64,000 nt of DNA from Lithodes maja (lineage: Eukaryota; Arthropoda; Malacostraca; Decapoda; Lithodidae), in NCBI GenBank assembly GCA_037953745.1, contig JBAKBP010007449.1, positions 35,828 through 99,827 on the forward strand, given 5' to 3'. Below the pieces are notes generated by a model. It was not told the DNA's origin and did no database searches. It worked only from the letters and a program-made list of their open reading frames with translations. This document shows positions 23,567 to 34,327 of this stretch, in pieces. Made by a program: the position numbers and the translations under genes. Position 1 is the stretch's first letter. The number at the start of each line of letters is the position of its first letter.

Positions 23567-26500
23567 CTACCCCTGATCCTCCACCCGCGACAGACAGTCC
23601 GCAATCACATGCTCACAACCGGCAATATGGCGAATGTCTAAGTTGTACTCTTGCAACATGAGCGACCATCTGGTCAGCCTCATATTCCGGTTGTGGAATT
23701 GATTGAGGTATTTAAGCGGGTGGTGGTCGGTATACACTACCACGACTGGCCCATATGCAGGAACATAGACCTCAAAGTGTCTGAGCGCTAACACGATTGC
23801 CAGCAGTTCCTTTTCAACAACCGAATAGTTTTTCTGTGCTGAATTAAATTTCTTTGAAAAGAAACTGACTGGATGCTCAAGACCTTCCTCGTCTGTCTGC
23901 AAAAGTACGGCACCAGCCCCTACTCCGCTGGCATCAGTCGCCAACTGAAATGGTCGTTCAAAGTCCGGGGCCCTGAGGATAGGGTGAGTGCATAAAAGGT
24001 GTTTAACTATTCGAAACGCCTGCTCACACTCAGGTGCCCAGCGGAACTTTTTATCTTTAGCTAGTAGATCTGTCAAAGGAGCTAACACAGTAGAATAGCC
24101 TCTTATAAAGCGGCGGTAATACCCAATCATGCCCAAAAATCTCATGATCTGCCGCTTGGTGGTCGGCCTGGGGAACAAGTCGATAGCCTGTATCTTCTGT
24201 TGGGGCGGGCTCACCTGCCCTAACCCAACCACAAACCCCAGATACTGCACCGTGGCTTGCACAAAGTCACACTTGCCCAGATTAACCACCAAGCCTGCTT
24301 TACTAAGTTGACTAAATAAGGCTTCTATGTGCTCACAGTGACTTTGGAAATCGTTGTCATAAATGATCACGTCATCAAGGTAGACAGTACAGTTTGGGAT
24401 GTCTGCTACGATGTCGTTCATTAAGCTCTGGAAAGTGGCCGGTGCATTTTTCAGACCATATGGCATCACGTTGCAACGGTAAGTACTGCCATCCACCACA
24501 AACCCGCACACCTCTTTAGCCCGCTCAGACAGTGGTACTTGCCAGTAGCCTTTGACGAGGTCTACCTTGGTCAAGTACCTTGCTTTCCCGATCTTATCCA
24601 CACTGTCATCCACCCGGGGAAGAGGATATGCATTGGTGGGGGTCAACCCGTTCAACCGCCTAAAGTCAATGCAGAACCGAACTTTTCCATCAGGTTTGGG
24701 CTGCAGAGTGACAGGAGAAGTCCACCGTACTGCCCCCTTCTCGATCAAGCCTCTCGCCAGCATATACTCCAGCTCATCCCTGAGCGCTGGGAGTTTAATG
24801 GGTGGCACCCGATAAGGTATCGACTTGAAGGGGGGGTGCTCTCCTACGTCGACATCATGCACCGCTTGAGTAGTGAGGCCTGGGTGCTCGGCAAATACAG
24901 TGGGGTATGAATCGAACAGGCGCTGCACTGCCACCTGCTGTTCCTCCGGCAGGTGCGCCAGAGCATCGTGCGCACATTGGCTCGAATTCCCCGCCCACTG
25001 ATCAGCCGAGACATGACAATCCCAGTTATCATCCACCTGATCATTGCTGCCCCCCTCTCCTTCTCCACCATGACCGCGGCAGGTCAACACAGGGACAGCT
25101 AGTGACTCAGGTGGGCGCCTCACATACTCCTTCAACAAATTAATGTGGCATAGTTGGTTACGCTTCTTCCGGTCTGGAGTGGCAACTAGGTAATCTAGAT
25201 CGGAGATCTTTGACACCACCCGATAAGGCCCAGCGTACTTGGCAGCCAGAGGATGACCTGACAAAGGCAACAGGACCAACACCTCTTGACCTACCTGAAA
25301 CTCCCGGAGTTTCGCCTTAGTATCGTACCTGTCCTTCATACGGGCCTGCGAACTCACCAAATTACGCCCGGCCAGCTCCAGACTTCTAAGCATTCTCTCC
25401 CTGCTCTCGAGGACGTATCTCAACATAGAACATGGCTTAGCGGTACCCTCCCAAATCTCCTTCACCATGTGGAGAGGGCCCCTCACCTGATGCCCGAAAA
25501 CAAGCTCATTCGGACTGAAACCGAGACTCTCTCCAGGTACTTCTCTTGCCGCGAACAAAACATACGGCAGACCAAGGTCCCAATCCTTTCCGTTCTCTGC
25601 GCAGTAACATCGAAGCATGCTTTTCAGCGTGGCGTGCCACCTCTCCAACACCCCTTGACTCTCCGGGTGATACGCAGAAGAGACGACAGTGCTGATGCCA
25701 TGCTGAATCATAGTTTGTTTGAACAGATTAGATGTAAAATTAGAACCTTGGTCCGATTGCACCTCTTGCGGGTAACCATACCGCGAGCAATACAAGAGCA
25801 GGTTCCGGACAACAGTTTTCGCCGTGCCATTTCTCATTGGATATGCATCAGGATAACGAGTGGCCACATCCATGATAGTTAATAGAAATTTATTACCGGC
25901 ACTAGTAGGGGGTAGGGGTCCGACCATATCAATGATGACCTTACTGAAGGGCGGTCCACTGACAGGAATGGGGTGCAACGGGGCTCTCGGAATTGTTTGG
26001 TTAGGTTTTCCAACCCTCTGGCACGTATGACACATTGCTATCCAGGTTACCACCTGCCCCTTCAACCCCGGCCACCAAAACAATTTTTCTAAAGCCGCCA
26101 CCGTTTTTCTCACCCCTAGATGTCCTGCCAGTGGTATGTCATGCGCCAACCTCAGTAGGCTATCCCTGCACTCCCGTGGCACCACCAACTGGTCCACTAC
26201 TCCGGACCCCTCTTGCCAACTACGTTTAGGGTCTTGAAAACGCCTATAGAGGATGCCTTCTAAATAAAAAAAATCTCCTGGCTGTGCATCGCCGTCCTCG
26301 TCGAGCTCTACAGCTCCATTAGCACACGTTTGGAGCTCAGGGTCCTCTAGTTGCAACCGACGTATATCTGAGGGTGCCAAGCGATCTAACTGCTCCCGGA
26401 GCAATGCATGACCTTCCCCGATACTGGGCTGCTCCCTCTGTCTCTCTCGATGTACATAACATTGCTGTCGTGGAGACTCGTCATGCCCAGCCTCGTCACT

Positions 26501-27349
26501 CTCGATGACAGGCCCAGGGGCTACTCCAGAATTAAGTAATGGTGCTAATACTGAATCACCCAAGAGAGCCGCCGAGTCAAAACTCTTAAAACCAACTCCA
26601 GCTTTAGCCTCCTCCTGTTGATCGTTCCTCCGCTGGTCTGAAGACGGAGGACTAGGCTGTGACACTATAGCTGCCCGAGCTCGGGTGACAACACACGCCA
26701 TGGGTTGTGTCTGGCACCGCTCGACCCACTCTTGCTCTTCCCTACTCACATCGGCCGGCCTCTCGGCAACGACTAAGGGTAGAACCTCAGAAGCGGGCAT
26801 TGCAAAGTCGTTGCCGAGAAGAAGGTTGACGCCCTCCACTGGCAGTTTCTCCACAATCCCGACATCCAATTCACGTGCCACACCATCCACCTCCAACTCC
26901 AACCGCACCAGCGGGTATGACCGAGTTGCATTAATACCCTGCACCACTACCACCCGAGCCGCGTTTATAGGGTAGCCAGTCAAGTTTTTCATCAGAGTCT
27001 GGGAAGCACCTGTATCACGCAAGACCTCTACTCCATGCTTGCGCCCCGCCCACATCACGCAACCCCGCCCTCTATGGTCGCAAAAAACATCCTGAGCAGG
27101 GTTCGAGCCTCCCAGGTGCTTCTGCATTGGCTGTGCCTCAGCCTCTGACGAACTGCCCCGGGCAAACTCAGACGACTTCGGAGACACACCAATGTTGCAG
27201 GCCAAAGACACAGCTGCTGTAGGTGGTTTGCTAGGACAGACTCTTGCAAAGTGCCCCTTTTTATGACAATGATAACACTCCAACTCCCCTTTGGGCTTCC
27301 CTTGGTACTGGGAAGGGCCCGGCCCCTTCTTAAACGGGACGGTGCTAGT
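23567..27349 (-). CDS. Gag C-terminus and Pol polyprotein (PR-IN-RT-RH), intact
   Basis: An open frame runs from just after a TAG at 27,350-27,352 to 23,567. Numbering residues from 27,283: a CCHC zinc knuckle at 3-16; aspartic protease DTGA at 90-93; the integrase HHCC finger (H381, H388, C418, C421) and a D452, D511, E547 triad with 35 residues between the last two; the post-catalytic AKYAGPYRVV segment near 681-690; RT with KVDLVKGYW (about 906) and the YLDD box at 968-971; then RNase H (LATDASGVGAGAVL, YTDHHPL, DCLSR). Integrase lies N-terminal to RT. In the plus copy gag and pol are one frame with no shift between them, so this frame would normally be fused to Gag. All catalytic residues I can check are present. 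Confidence 0.92.
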   Translation of the reverse strand, partial: TSTVPFKKGPGPSQYQGKPKGELECYHCHKKGHFARVCPSKPPTAAVSLACNIGVSPKSSEFARGSSSEAEAQPMQKHLGGSNPAQDVFCDHRGRGCVMWAGRKHGVEVLRDTGASQTLMKNLTGYPINAARVVVVQGINATRSYPLVRLELEVDGVARELDVGIVEKLPVEGVNLLLGNDFAMPASEVLPLVVAERPADVSREEQEWVERCQTQPMACVVTRARAAIVSQPSPPSSDQRRNDQQEEAKAGVGFKSFDSAALLGDSVLAPLLNSGVAPGPVIESDEAGHDESPRQQCYVHRERQREQPSIGEGHALLREQLDRLAPSDIRRLQLEDPELQTCANGAVELDEDGDAQPGDFFYLEGILYRRFQDPKRSWQEGSGVVDQLVVPRECRDSLLRLAHDIPLAGHLGVRKTVAALEKLFWWPGLKGQVVTWIAMCHTCQRVGKPNQTIPRAPLHPIPVSGPPFSKVIIDMVGPLPPTSAGNKFLLTIMDVATRYPDAYPMRNGTAKTVVRNLLLYCSRYGYPQEVQSDQGSNFTSNLFKQTMIQHGISTVVSSAYHPESQGVLERWHATLKSMLRCYCAENGKDWDLGLPYVLFAAREVPGESLGFSPNELVFGHQVRGPLHMVKEIWEGTAKPCSMLRYVLESRERMLRSLELAGRNLVSSQARMKDRYDTKAKLREFQVGQEVLVLLPLSGHPLAAKYAGPYRVVSKISDLDYLVATPDRKKRNQLCHINLLKEYVRRPPESLAVPVLTCRGHGGEGEGGSNDQVDDNWDCHVSADQWAGNSSQCAHDALAHLPEEQQVAVQRLFDSYPTVFAEHPGLTTQAVHDVDVGEHPPFKSIPYRVPPIKLPALRDELEYMLARGLIEKGAVRWTSPVTLQPKPDGKVRFCIDFRRLNGLTPTNAYPLPRVDDSVDKIGKARYLTKVDLVKGYWQVPLSERAKEVCGFVVDGSTYRCNVMPYGLKNAPATFQSLMNDIVADIPNCTVYLDDVIIYDNDFQSHCEHIEALFSQLSKAGLVVNLGKCDFVQATVQYLGFVVGLGQVSPPQQKIQAIDLFPRPTTKRQIMRFLGMIGYYRRFIRGYSTVLAPLTDLLAKDKKFRWAPECEQAFRIVKHLLCTHPILRAPDFERPFQLATDASGVGAGAVLLQTDEEGLEHPVSFFSKKFNSAQKNYSVVEKELLAIVLALRHFEVYVPAYGPVVVVYTDHHPLKYLNQFHNRNMRLTRWSLMLQEYNLDIRHIAGCEHVIADCLSRVEDQG

Positions 27350-28665
27350 CTAGTGGTCAGTCTTGGTATCAAGGCTCTTGTACTTGTTTGCATAAGGTAT
27401 ACCACTAACTCGGGGGGGGGGGGATCACGCCCCTTGTTACCTGCCTCACTACGCTGGGCAGACCCGCACCCACGAATTAGTGATAGCCGGAGGTCAGCCA
27501 TCTCAGCTGCCTCCTGTAGAGTTTTTGGTTGCTTTTCTTTCAGGTTTAACGTCAGGTCGCCGCCCGTGCATTTAAAAAACTGCTCTAAAAGCACCAACTG
27601 TTTAATGTCGTCAAACGTAGTAGCTTTCTCCGACCTCAGCCAATTCCCAAAAGCATCGGACAGCTCCCGGGCATGTTCCAAAAAGGTGCTCTCCCGACCC
27701 TTGGTAACACCCCGGAACTTTAACCTGTACGTCTCTGGTTGTAGTTCGTATGCTCTCAGGACAGCCTCCTTGAGTTCCTCATAGATAATACATGACTCTA
27801 TAGGCACTGCATCATAAGCCTTGAGTCCCTTGCCCACAAGTCTAGAGGAAACAAGGGCTGCCCATTTCTCCCCAGGCCACTGGTGTTCCTGGCACTTTTT
27901 CTCGAATCTCAAGAAAAATTCGGTGACACCCGACTCATCAAATACAGGGACTAGTTTCAACAGGTGCGACAAAGACTGATCATGCCCACGATTCCCACCA
28001 CCGAGACGTTGCCCTGTCGTTTCCACCCGAGTCTTCTCAAGATCGATATCTGCACGGTACCTGGTAGACTCAGCCTCCGACTGGGCTTTTATTCTCGCGA
28101 GTTCGAGATCAGTCTGTTGTTTAGCCTTAGCGAGTTCGAGATCAGCCTGTCGCTTAGCCTCTATCTTAGCGAGTTCGAGACGTTCTTCACGCTCAGCCTG
28201 CATCTTAGCCATCTCAAGCTGGAAGAGCATTTCTGTAGTGAAACTTTGAGGAGGAGGTGCAACTATTGGAGGCCCACCCAGCGATCCTAAACCACGCTGC
28301 CAGCGGCTATCGGCCTGCGGGAACGTACTAAACTCCGGCATCCTAGAGGTCCCGATGGGAGTAGAGTGGAGGGGGGGCTCGAGCAGAAGTCCCCGAGCAC
28401 CCTCTCCACCCTGGACCTCACTAGCCGCCCCCAGTACGCAAGCCCTCAAATCGTTCTTCTTGATGCCATGAGCCACCTTAAGCCCCATGAGGGGAGCCAA
28501 ACACTGTAGACCATACTTGCTAATTCCCTCTAGTCGATCAGCTGTTATAGGCCCCTCCAGAAACTTCTTTGCGGCCTCCTCACTAGTTACTAACCCCCCT
28601 GGCATCTGCCCATCAGAGCCTGCATCATTCCCTGAACCCTCAGTATGATCTGATTCGCCTCCCAT
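27350..28665 (-). pseudogene. Gag of the minus Gmr1-like copy, frameshifted
   Basis: The ATG is at 28,665-28,663. Gag has an acidic N-terminus, a helical charged stretch with repeated LELAKIEAK/QQTDLELARIKAQ units, and a capsid-like region (LLKLVPVFDESGVTEFF, YRLKFRGVTKGRESTFLEHA). It matches the plus copy closely up to RSEAGNKG. A 12-G run at 27,412-27,423 then shifts the frame, and 60 bp further on a TAG (27,352-27,350) replaces a lysine codon seen in the plus copy. The homopolymer could be a sequencing or assembly error; the TAG is independent of it. Confidence 0.85.
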
Positions 28666-28868
28666 GGTGTCCACCAAAAATTCTCACATTTATAAAAAAA
28701 AAAGAAGAAGTACCCAAGCTCCTATGTAGCACTATTCACTTGCCAAAAATGTCTGAAGACTCTCAAGTGCTATACTACTTTGCCAAAAAAAAATCTAACG
28801 TGCCCACTATATTCCTCAATAAAACAAATGACCACAACAATCCTGCAATTATCTCTTAGTTCACAAGA

Positions 28869-28886
28869 TCCTGAGCTAGGTCGCCA
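28869..28886 (-). other. Primer-binding site
   Basis: Two bases after the LTR end (GTAACA, AA) the minus strand reads TGGCGACCTAGCTCAGGA. A TGG start next to the 5' LTR is the standard site for tRNA priming. The same TGGCGACC occurs in the plus copy and in the second family at 59.5 kb. The tRNA is not assigned. Confidence 0.75.
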
Positions 28887-28888
28887 TT

Positions 28889-30593
28889 TGTTACGATCCA
28901 GGTTCTCAAAGACACAGGGCTCTTCAACATTGGACTAGATAATGGCAAAAAGCAACAACGGTAACACTAGATCCAACCCCTGCCTTAAACACTGGAAAAC
29001 AAAACACCATTACCGCCCTGAGTCGTGCCTGGACAACGAGGTATCCTATGACTCGGTAACTGGTGCACACACACTAGGCTGACGCTCAATGAAACAGCCT
29101 ATTCTCAAACAGTAAAAGATTACTCGATTATGTTACACAAAGAAAAGATAGTTAACGTGATTAATTAACGTTACGGTAGATACTCAAATAACTGGCACTC
29201 CTGTATTAAAGAAAGTGCAATGCTAGTCCTGCAACATAACTGGAAACTTCTGAAATAAGTCTGATGCTGGGAAGATGTTCGTAAAGAATCTTGAACAATT
29301 ATAATGCAGAATACGGGTCACAATAAATGCTAGGACATATAGTAATAATAGGCAGGCGAATAATAAAGACTGCGCAAAGGTAGTAATGCTCGACAACTAA
29401 AGAAATGCTTTGTGACACAACGCAACAGCCTACTCGGGTTGTGCAACTCAACAACAACCTCGGCTCAAAAGTGCAGTGAATAATAATGCTGCATACATAT
29501 AATAATGGGGCTTATCTCTAACCAGTGTCTGCTCAGTTAATAAAGTCTAGCTGGGGTATCAAGGCAGGGCAACAATGGGCGAGCATGCGGCTCGTAGCCT
29601 AACGTTGTCCAAGGGTGGTATAATGAAGATTACGTTATATGACGGGGATGCTCTCTTGATAAATCTAGGTCTCTAGTACCTAGCTCTATCCTGGCGATCC
29701 CTCAGAAGTCAACACAAAGAGGCAGCACTATGTTGTGAGGGATAGGCTATGGCCCTCTCACACCACAGCGCTGTGATCGCAAAGTAAACCAACCCGAAGA
29801 CAACTTAGGCTCCCACAGTACCTGTCGATGTCGTGCAAAGCTTAGCTAACACTGCACACATCGGAGACAACGACACAGTAACCTTACCCATAGTCTAGCT
29901 TTAGATAACCAAGCAGAATCACTCAACACCTTGCAAGGGAAACATATACCGGTCTACAACCTTCCCGAGAGAGGACAAATACGGAAAAGTCCGTCTCTCT
30001 AAACCTCAATAAAGCATAATATCTCCTTAACCTAATAAATGGAAATATCTGAGAGCTTCGCGTACAATACGACTGGTCGACGGTGAACGTCTATGCTGAA
30101 ACCAGAAGGGATGTTGAGTTTAATAAAGATTAGAGAATGAGAAAGGAGAAGTCGAGAGAGAGAAATAGTATGCAAAGTAGCGAGTATGGGGACAGAATTG
30201 CAAAGGATGTAGGCAATACGCGTGTCAGGCAAGCTCTGAGCTGGTAAAAAACACGAGGCAGCGACGGGAAGGGACTAGTTGACCACCCGGCCGCCAACGC
30301 CGTCAGCGCCCAAGCGAGCCGTGTCATAGATCACCACGCTGCTGGGTGTACTCCTTCACACTCTCTCGCTCGCCTCCCACACAAGCAACATTTATATTAT
30401 AGCGAATATAAAATATAAGGCGCGGCCACAGACCAAAACAAAGACCACTTCTAGACTGTCTGTGGCAACACGACACTAATGAAATAAAGCAGATCATTCT
30501 AGGACAACTGTAGCCTATCCCCCCCATCCTGGCGAGCGCTAGCGAGCTGCAATGCCCCACGCAACCATTCTGCTAACGCCGGGAGGCGTCACA
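28889..30593 (-). repeat. 5' LTR of the minus Gmr1-like copy
   Basis: 1705 bp, TG...CA bounded, nearly identical to the other LTR of this element. It abuts the AT microsatellite at 30,594. Confidence 0.93.
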
Positions 30594-30633
<40 letters not shown>

Positions 30634-30656
30634 ATATCTATCTATCTATCTATCTA
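30594..30656. repeat. (AT)n and (TATC)n microsatellite
   Basis: ATACATATATAT... changes into TCTATCTATCTA. The TATC part is, on the minus strand, the (GATA)n tail of the RTE-like element that follows; the AT part is the site beside the Gmr1-like minus copy. Confidence 0.85.
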
Positions 30657-31029
30657 TATGCTCAGGCCCAATCCCCATTTTGGGGGTAGCCGACTCAAGA
30701 CAGAGCAAGAACAGGGAAAACACAAAAACAACATAAAACAAAAAATAAACACAGATAAAACACACAAACTCTCACACATCCAGGTCACCCAGGAGAAGAC
30801 CCAGAGACCAGGGTTACCAAGGTCGCTCCAGCACTCCCCCGGCCCCTGACCACCCGGAGAGGTTCCGATCTCGGCAGGAGACATGCAGCGGAGCCAAAGC
30901 TACAAGCCCTCCCACCACACTTCCAGGCACACCCTTCATATTAATCGTCTACCCGGGCCAGGCGCCTTATGGACTATTATCTAGTCCAACTTGCTCCCGA
31001 CCCCTTACTCCAAATGACCACGTGTTCAC

Positions 31030-32416
31030 TCAACTATTCACAAGCATTCTCCATTCACTCCTGTCCACCACCACTTTCCCTGCCTGATCTATACTCATTC
31101 CTCTATCATCCAAAGCCTTTCTTACACAGTCTCTCCATCTCAATGGGGGTCTTCCTGCCCTTCTATCTCCCCTTGTACCTGACTCACATATTCTCTTTGT
31201 AAGCCTTTCATCTCCCATTCGTTCAACATGACCATACCAGCTCAGCACCCTTCTGTCCACTCTGGCTGACAAATGTTCCTGCTGCCCCACTCTCCTACGT
31301 ATCTCTTCATTCCTCAATCTGTCTCTACGAGTAACTCCACACATACTCCTCAAGCAGCTCATCTCCATCACATCCAGCCCTCTTTTCTCCTTTTTCTTCA
31401 GAGCCCATGTCTCAGCCCCATACATCACTGTTGGCACAACAATTCCTTGATACAGTGCACTTTTTACTTTCACTCCGAGATTTCTCGTCTTCCACATACT
31501 TCCCATTGCTCCGAAAACCTTCCTTCCTTCACACACTCTCTGTTTTACCTCCACTTCCATACCTCCACTCCTGCTTATTGTTCCTCCTAGATATTTAAAA
31601 CACTCTACTTGTTCCAATATTTCCCCATCCAGCCTCACATCTAGATTCACCCTATGCTCTCCCCTATTACACACCATTACTTTACTTTTATTGACGTTCA
31701 CCTTCAGTTTCCTCCTTCCACAAACCACACCAAACTCTTTGACTACCCGCTGCAGTTTCTCATCAGAATCCGCCACCAATGCTGTGTCATCAGCGAACAG
31801 CAACTGATTCAACTCCCAATCTCTACCATTCTTTCCTACTAAACCCAATCCTATTCCCATAGTTCTCCTTTTCACCTCCCTCACCACACCATCCATAAAC
31901 ATATTAAACAGCCATGGTGACATTACACAACCCTGTCGCAAACCTACCTTTACCTCAAACCATTCACTCAACTCACCATTTCCTACTCTCACACATGCTC
32001 TGCTCCCTTCATAAAAACTCTTAACTGCTTCTAACAAATTTCCTCCTATTTCATAAATCCTTAACACCTTCTACATTGCTTCACGGTCCACACGATCATA
32101 CGCTTTTTCCAAGTCCATAAAAGCCCAAAATATCTCCTTATGCTTCTCTAAATACTTTTCGCATAACTGTCTTACTGCAAACATCTGATCCACGCACCCT
32201 CTTCCCCTCCTAAAACCGCACTGTTCTTCTCCTATTGCAACTTCCGTACACTTTATTATCCTCTCTATCAACACCCTGCCATACAGCTTTCCAACCACTG
32301 ACAATAAACTAATACCTCTATAACTGGAACACTCCTGCCGATCTCCCTTCCCCTTGTACAACGGCACAATACATGCACTCTTCCAGTCTAGTGGTACCAT
32401 TGACACAGCAAAGCAC
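31030..32416 (-). pseudogene. RTE-like reverse transcriptase, main part
   Basis: Reading down the minus strand: SACIVPLYKGKGDRQECSSYR, GFRRGRGCVDQMF, AFMDLEKAYDRVDREAM, then an in-frame TAG at 32,073-32,071 where tryptophan (TGG) is expected. The frame continues VGLRQGCVMSPWLFNMFMD, the catalytic FADD in LLFADDTALVADSD, FKYLGGTISRSGG, TVMYGAETWALKKKEKRG and GRPPLRWRDCVRKAL, stopping at 31,030. Apart from the TAG and the LTR insertion the frame is intact, so it was inactivated recently. Confidence 0.87.
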
Positions 32417-34106
32417 TGTGACGCCTCCCGGCGCTAGCAGAATGGTTGCGTGGGGCATTGCAGCTCGCTAGCGCTCGCCAGGATGGGGGGATGGGCTACA
32501 GTTGTCCTAGAATGATCTGCTTTATGTTATTAGTGTCGTGTTGCCACAGACAGTCTAGAAATGGTCTTTGTTTTGGTCGGTGACCGCGCCTTGTATTTTA
32601 TATTCGCTATAATATAAATGTTGCTTGTGTGAGAGGCGAGCGAGAGAGGGTGACGGGGTACACCTGGCAGCGGAGTGAGCTATCACGCGGCCCGCTTGGG
32701 CGCTGACGGCGTTGGCGGCCGGGTGGTCAACTAGTCCCTGCCCCTCGCGGCCTCGTGTTTTTTACCAGCTCAGAGCTGGCCTGACACGCGTATCGTCTAC
32801 ATCCTTTGCAATTCTGTCCCCCATACTCGCCACTTTGCATACTATTTCTCTCTCTCGACTTCTCCTTTCTCATTCTCTAATCTTTATTAAACTCAACATC
32901 CCTTCTGGTTTCAGCATAGACGTTCACCGTTGGCCAGTCGTATTGTACGCGAAGCTCTCAGATATTTCCATGTATTAGGCTTTAATGAGGTTTGGAGAGA
33001 CGGACTTTTCCGTGTGTGTCCTCTCTCGGGAAGGTTGTAGACCGGTATATGTCTCCCTGGCAAGGTGTTGAGTGATTCTGCTTGGTTATTTAAAGCTAGA
33101 CTAGGGGTAAGGTTACTGTGTCGTTGTCTCCGATGTGTGCAGTGTTAGCTAAGCCCTGCACAACATCGACAGGTACTGTGGGAGCCTAAGTTGTCTTCGG
33201 GTGGGTTTACTTTGCGAGCACAGCGCTGTGGTGTGAGATGGCCATAGCCTATCCCTCACAACATAGTGCTGCCTCTTTGTGTTGACTTCTGAGGGATCGC
33301 CAGGATAGAACTAGGTACTAGAGACCTAGATTTATCAAGAGAGCATTCCCGTCATATAACGTAATCTTCATTATACCACCTTCGGACAACGTTAGGCTAC
33401 GAGCCGCATGCTCGCCCATTGTTGCCCTGCCTTGATACCCCAGCTAGACTTTATTAACTGAGCAGACACTGGTTAGAGATAAGCTCCATTATTATATGTA
33501 TGCAACATTATTATTCACTGCACTTTTGAGCCGAGGTTGTTGTTGAGTTGCACAACCCTAGTAGGCTGTTGCGTTGTGTCACGAAGCATTTCTTTAGTTG
33601 TCGAGCATTACTACCTTTGCGCAGTCTTTATTATTCGCCTGCCTATTATTACTATATGTCCTAGTATTTATTGTGACCCGTATTCTGCATTATAATTGTT
33701 CAAGATTCTTTACGAACATCTTCCCAGCATCAGACTTATTTCAGAAGTTTCCAGTTGATGTTGCAGGACTAGCATTGCACTTTCTTTAATACAGGAGTGC
33801 CAGTTATTTGAGTATCTACCGTAACGTTAATTAATCACGTTAACTATCCTTTCTTTGTGTAACCTAATCGAGTAATCTTTTACTGTTTGAGAATAGGCTG
33901 TTTCATCGAGCGTCAGCCTAGTGTGTGTGCACCAGTTACCGAGTCATAGGATACCTCGTTGTCCAGGCACGACTCAGGGCGGTAATGGTGTTTTGTTTTC
34001 CAGTGTTTAAGGCAGGGGTTGGATCTAGTGTTACCATTGTTGCATTTTGCCATTATCTAGTCCAATGTTGAAGAGCCCTGTGTCTTTGAGAACCTGGATC
34101 GTAACA
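32417..34106 (+). repeat. 5' LTR of the plus Gmr1-like copy
   Basis: Starts TGTGACGCCTCCCGG and ends GGATCGTAACA. A TATAATATAAATG at about 32,608-32,620 is a plausible promoter TATA region. Two ORFs inside (88 and 63 codons) recur in the other LTRs and are not independent genes. Confidence 0.94.
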
Positions 34107-34108
34107 AA

Positions 34109-34126
34109 TGGCGACCTAGCTCAGGA
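34109..34126 (+). other. Primer-binding site
   Basis: TGGCGACCTAGCTCAGGA begins two bases after the 5' LTR, identical to the site in the minus copy. Confidence 0.75.
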
Positions 34127-34327
34127 TCTTGTGAACTAAGAGATAATTGCAGGATTGTTGTGGTCATTTGTTTTATTGAGGAATATAGTGGGCACGTTAA
34201 TTTTTTTGTTGGCAAAGTAGTATAGCACTTGAGAGTCTTCAGACATTTTTGGCAAGTGAATAGTGCTACATAAGAGTTTGGGGTACTTCTTTTCTGAATA
34301 TTGTGGTGAGAAATTTTTGTGAGCATC

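Larger units (their letters stand above)
21359..30593 (-). mobile_element. Gmr1-like Ty3/Gypsy LTR retrotransposon, minus copy
   Basis: A 9235-bp element with two LTRs (1706 and 1705 bp), a primer-binding site, gag, pol and a G9 polypurine tract, all read on the minus strand. The pol order is protease - integrase - RT - RNase H, that is, integrase before RT. This is the arrangement of the Gmr1-like group within Ty3/Gypsy. The flanks are CTAC (21,355-21,358) and ATAC (30,594-30,597), an imperfect 4-bp duplication. Pol is uninterrupted but gag is broken near its C-terminus. It lies beside an inverted second copy at 32,417-40,440. Confidence 0.92.

Noticed and set aside
23567..27349. Integrase-before-RT as a misassembly of two elements
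   Set aside because: The order lies inside one uninterrupted frame, and a different family at 53-61 kb shows the same order.
32712..32978. 88-codon ORF repeated at 39,047-39,313 and on the minus strand at 22.5 and 30.1 kb
   Set aside because: It recurs only because it lies in the LTRs of one element family; no domain, no independent context.
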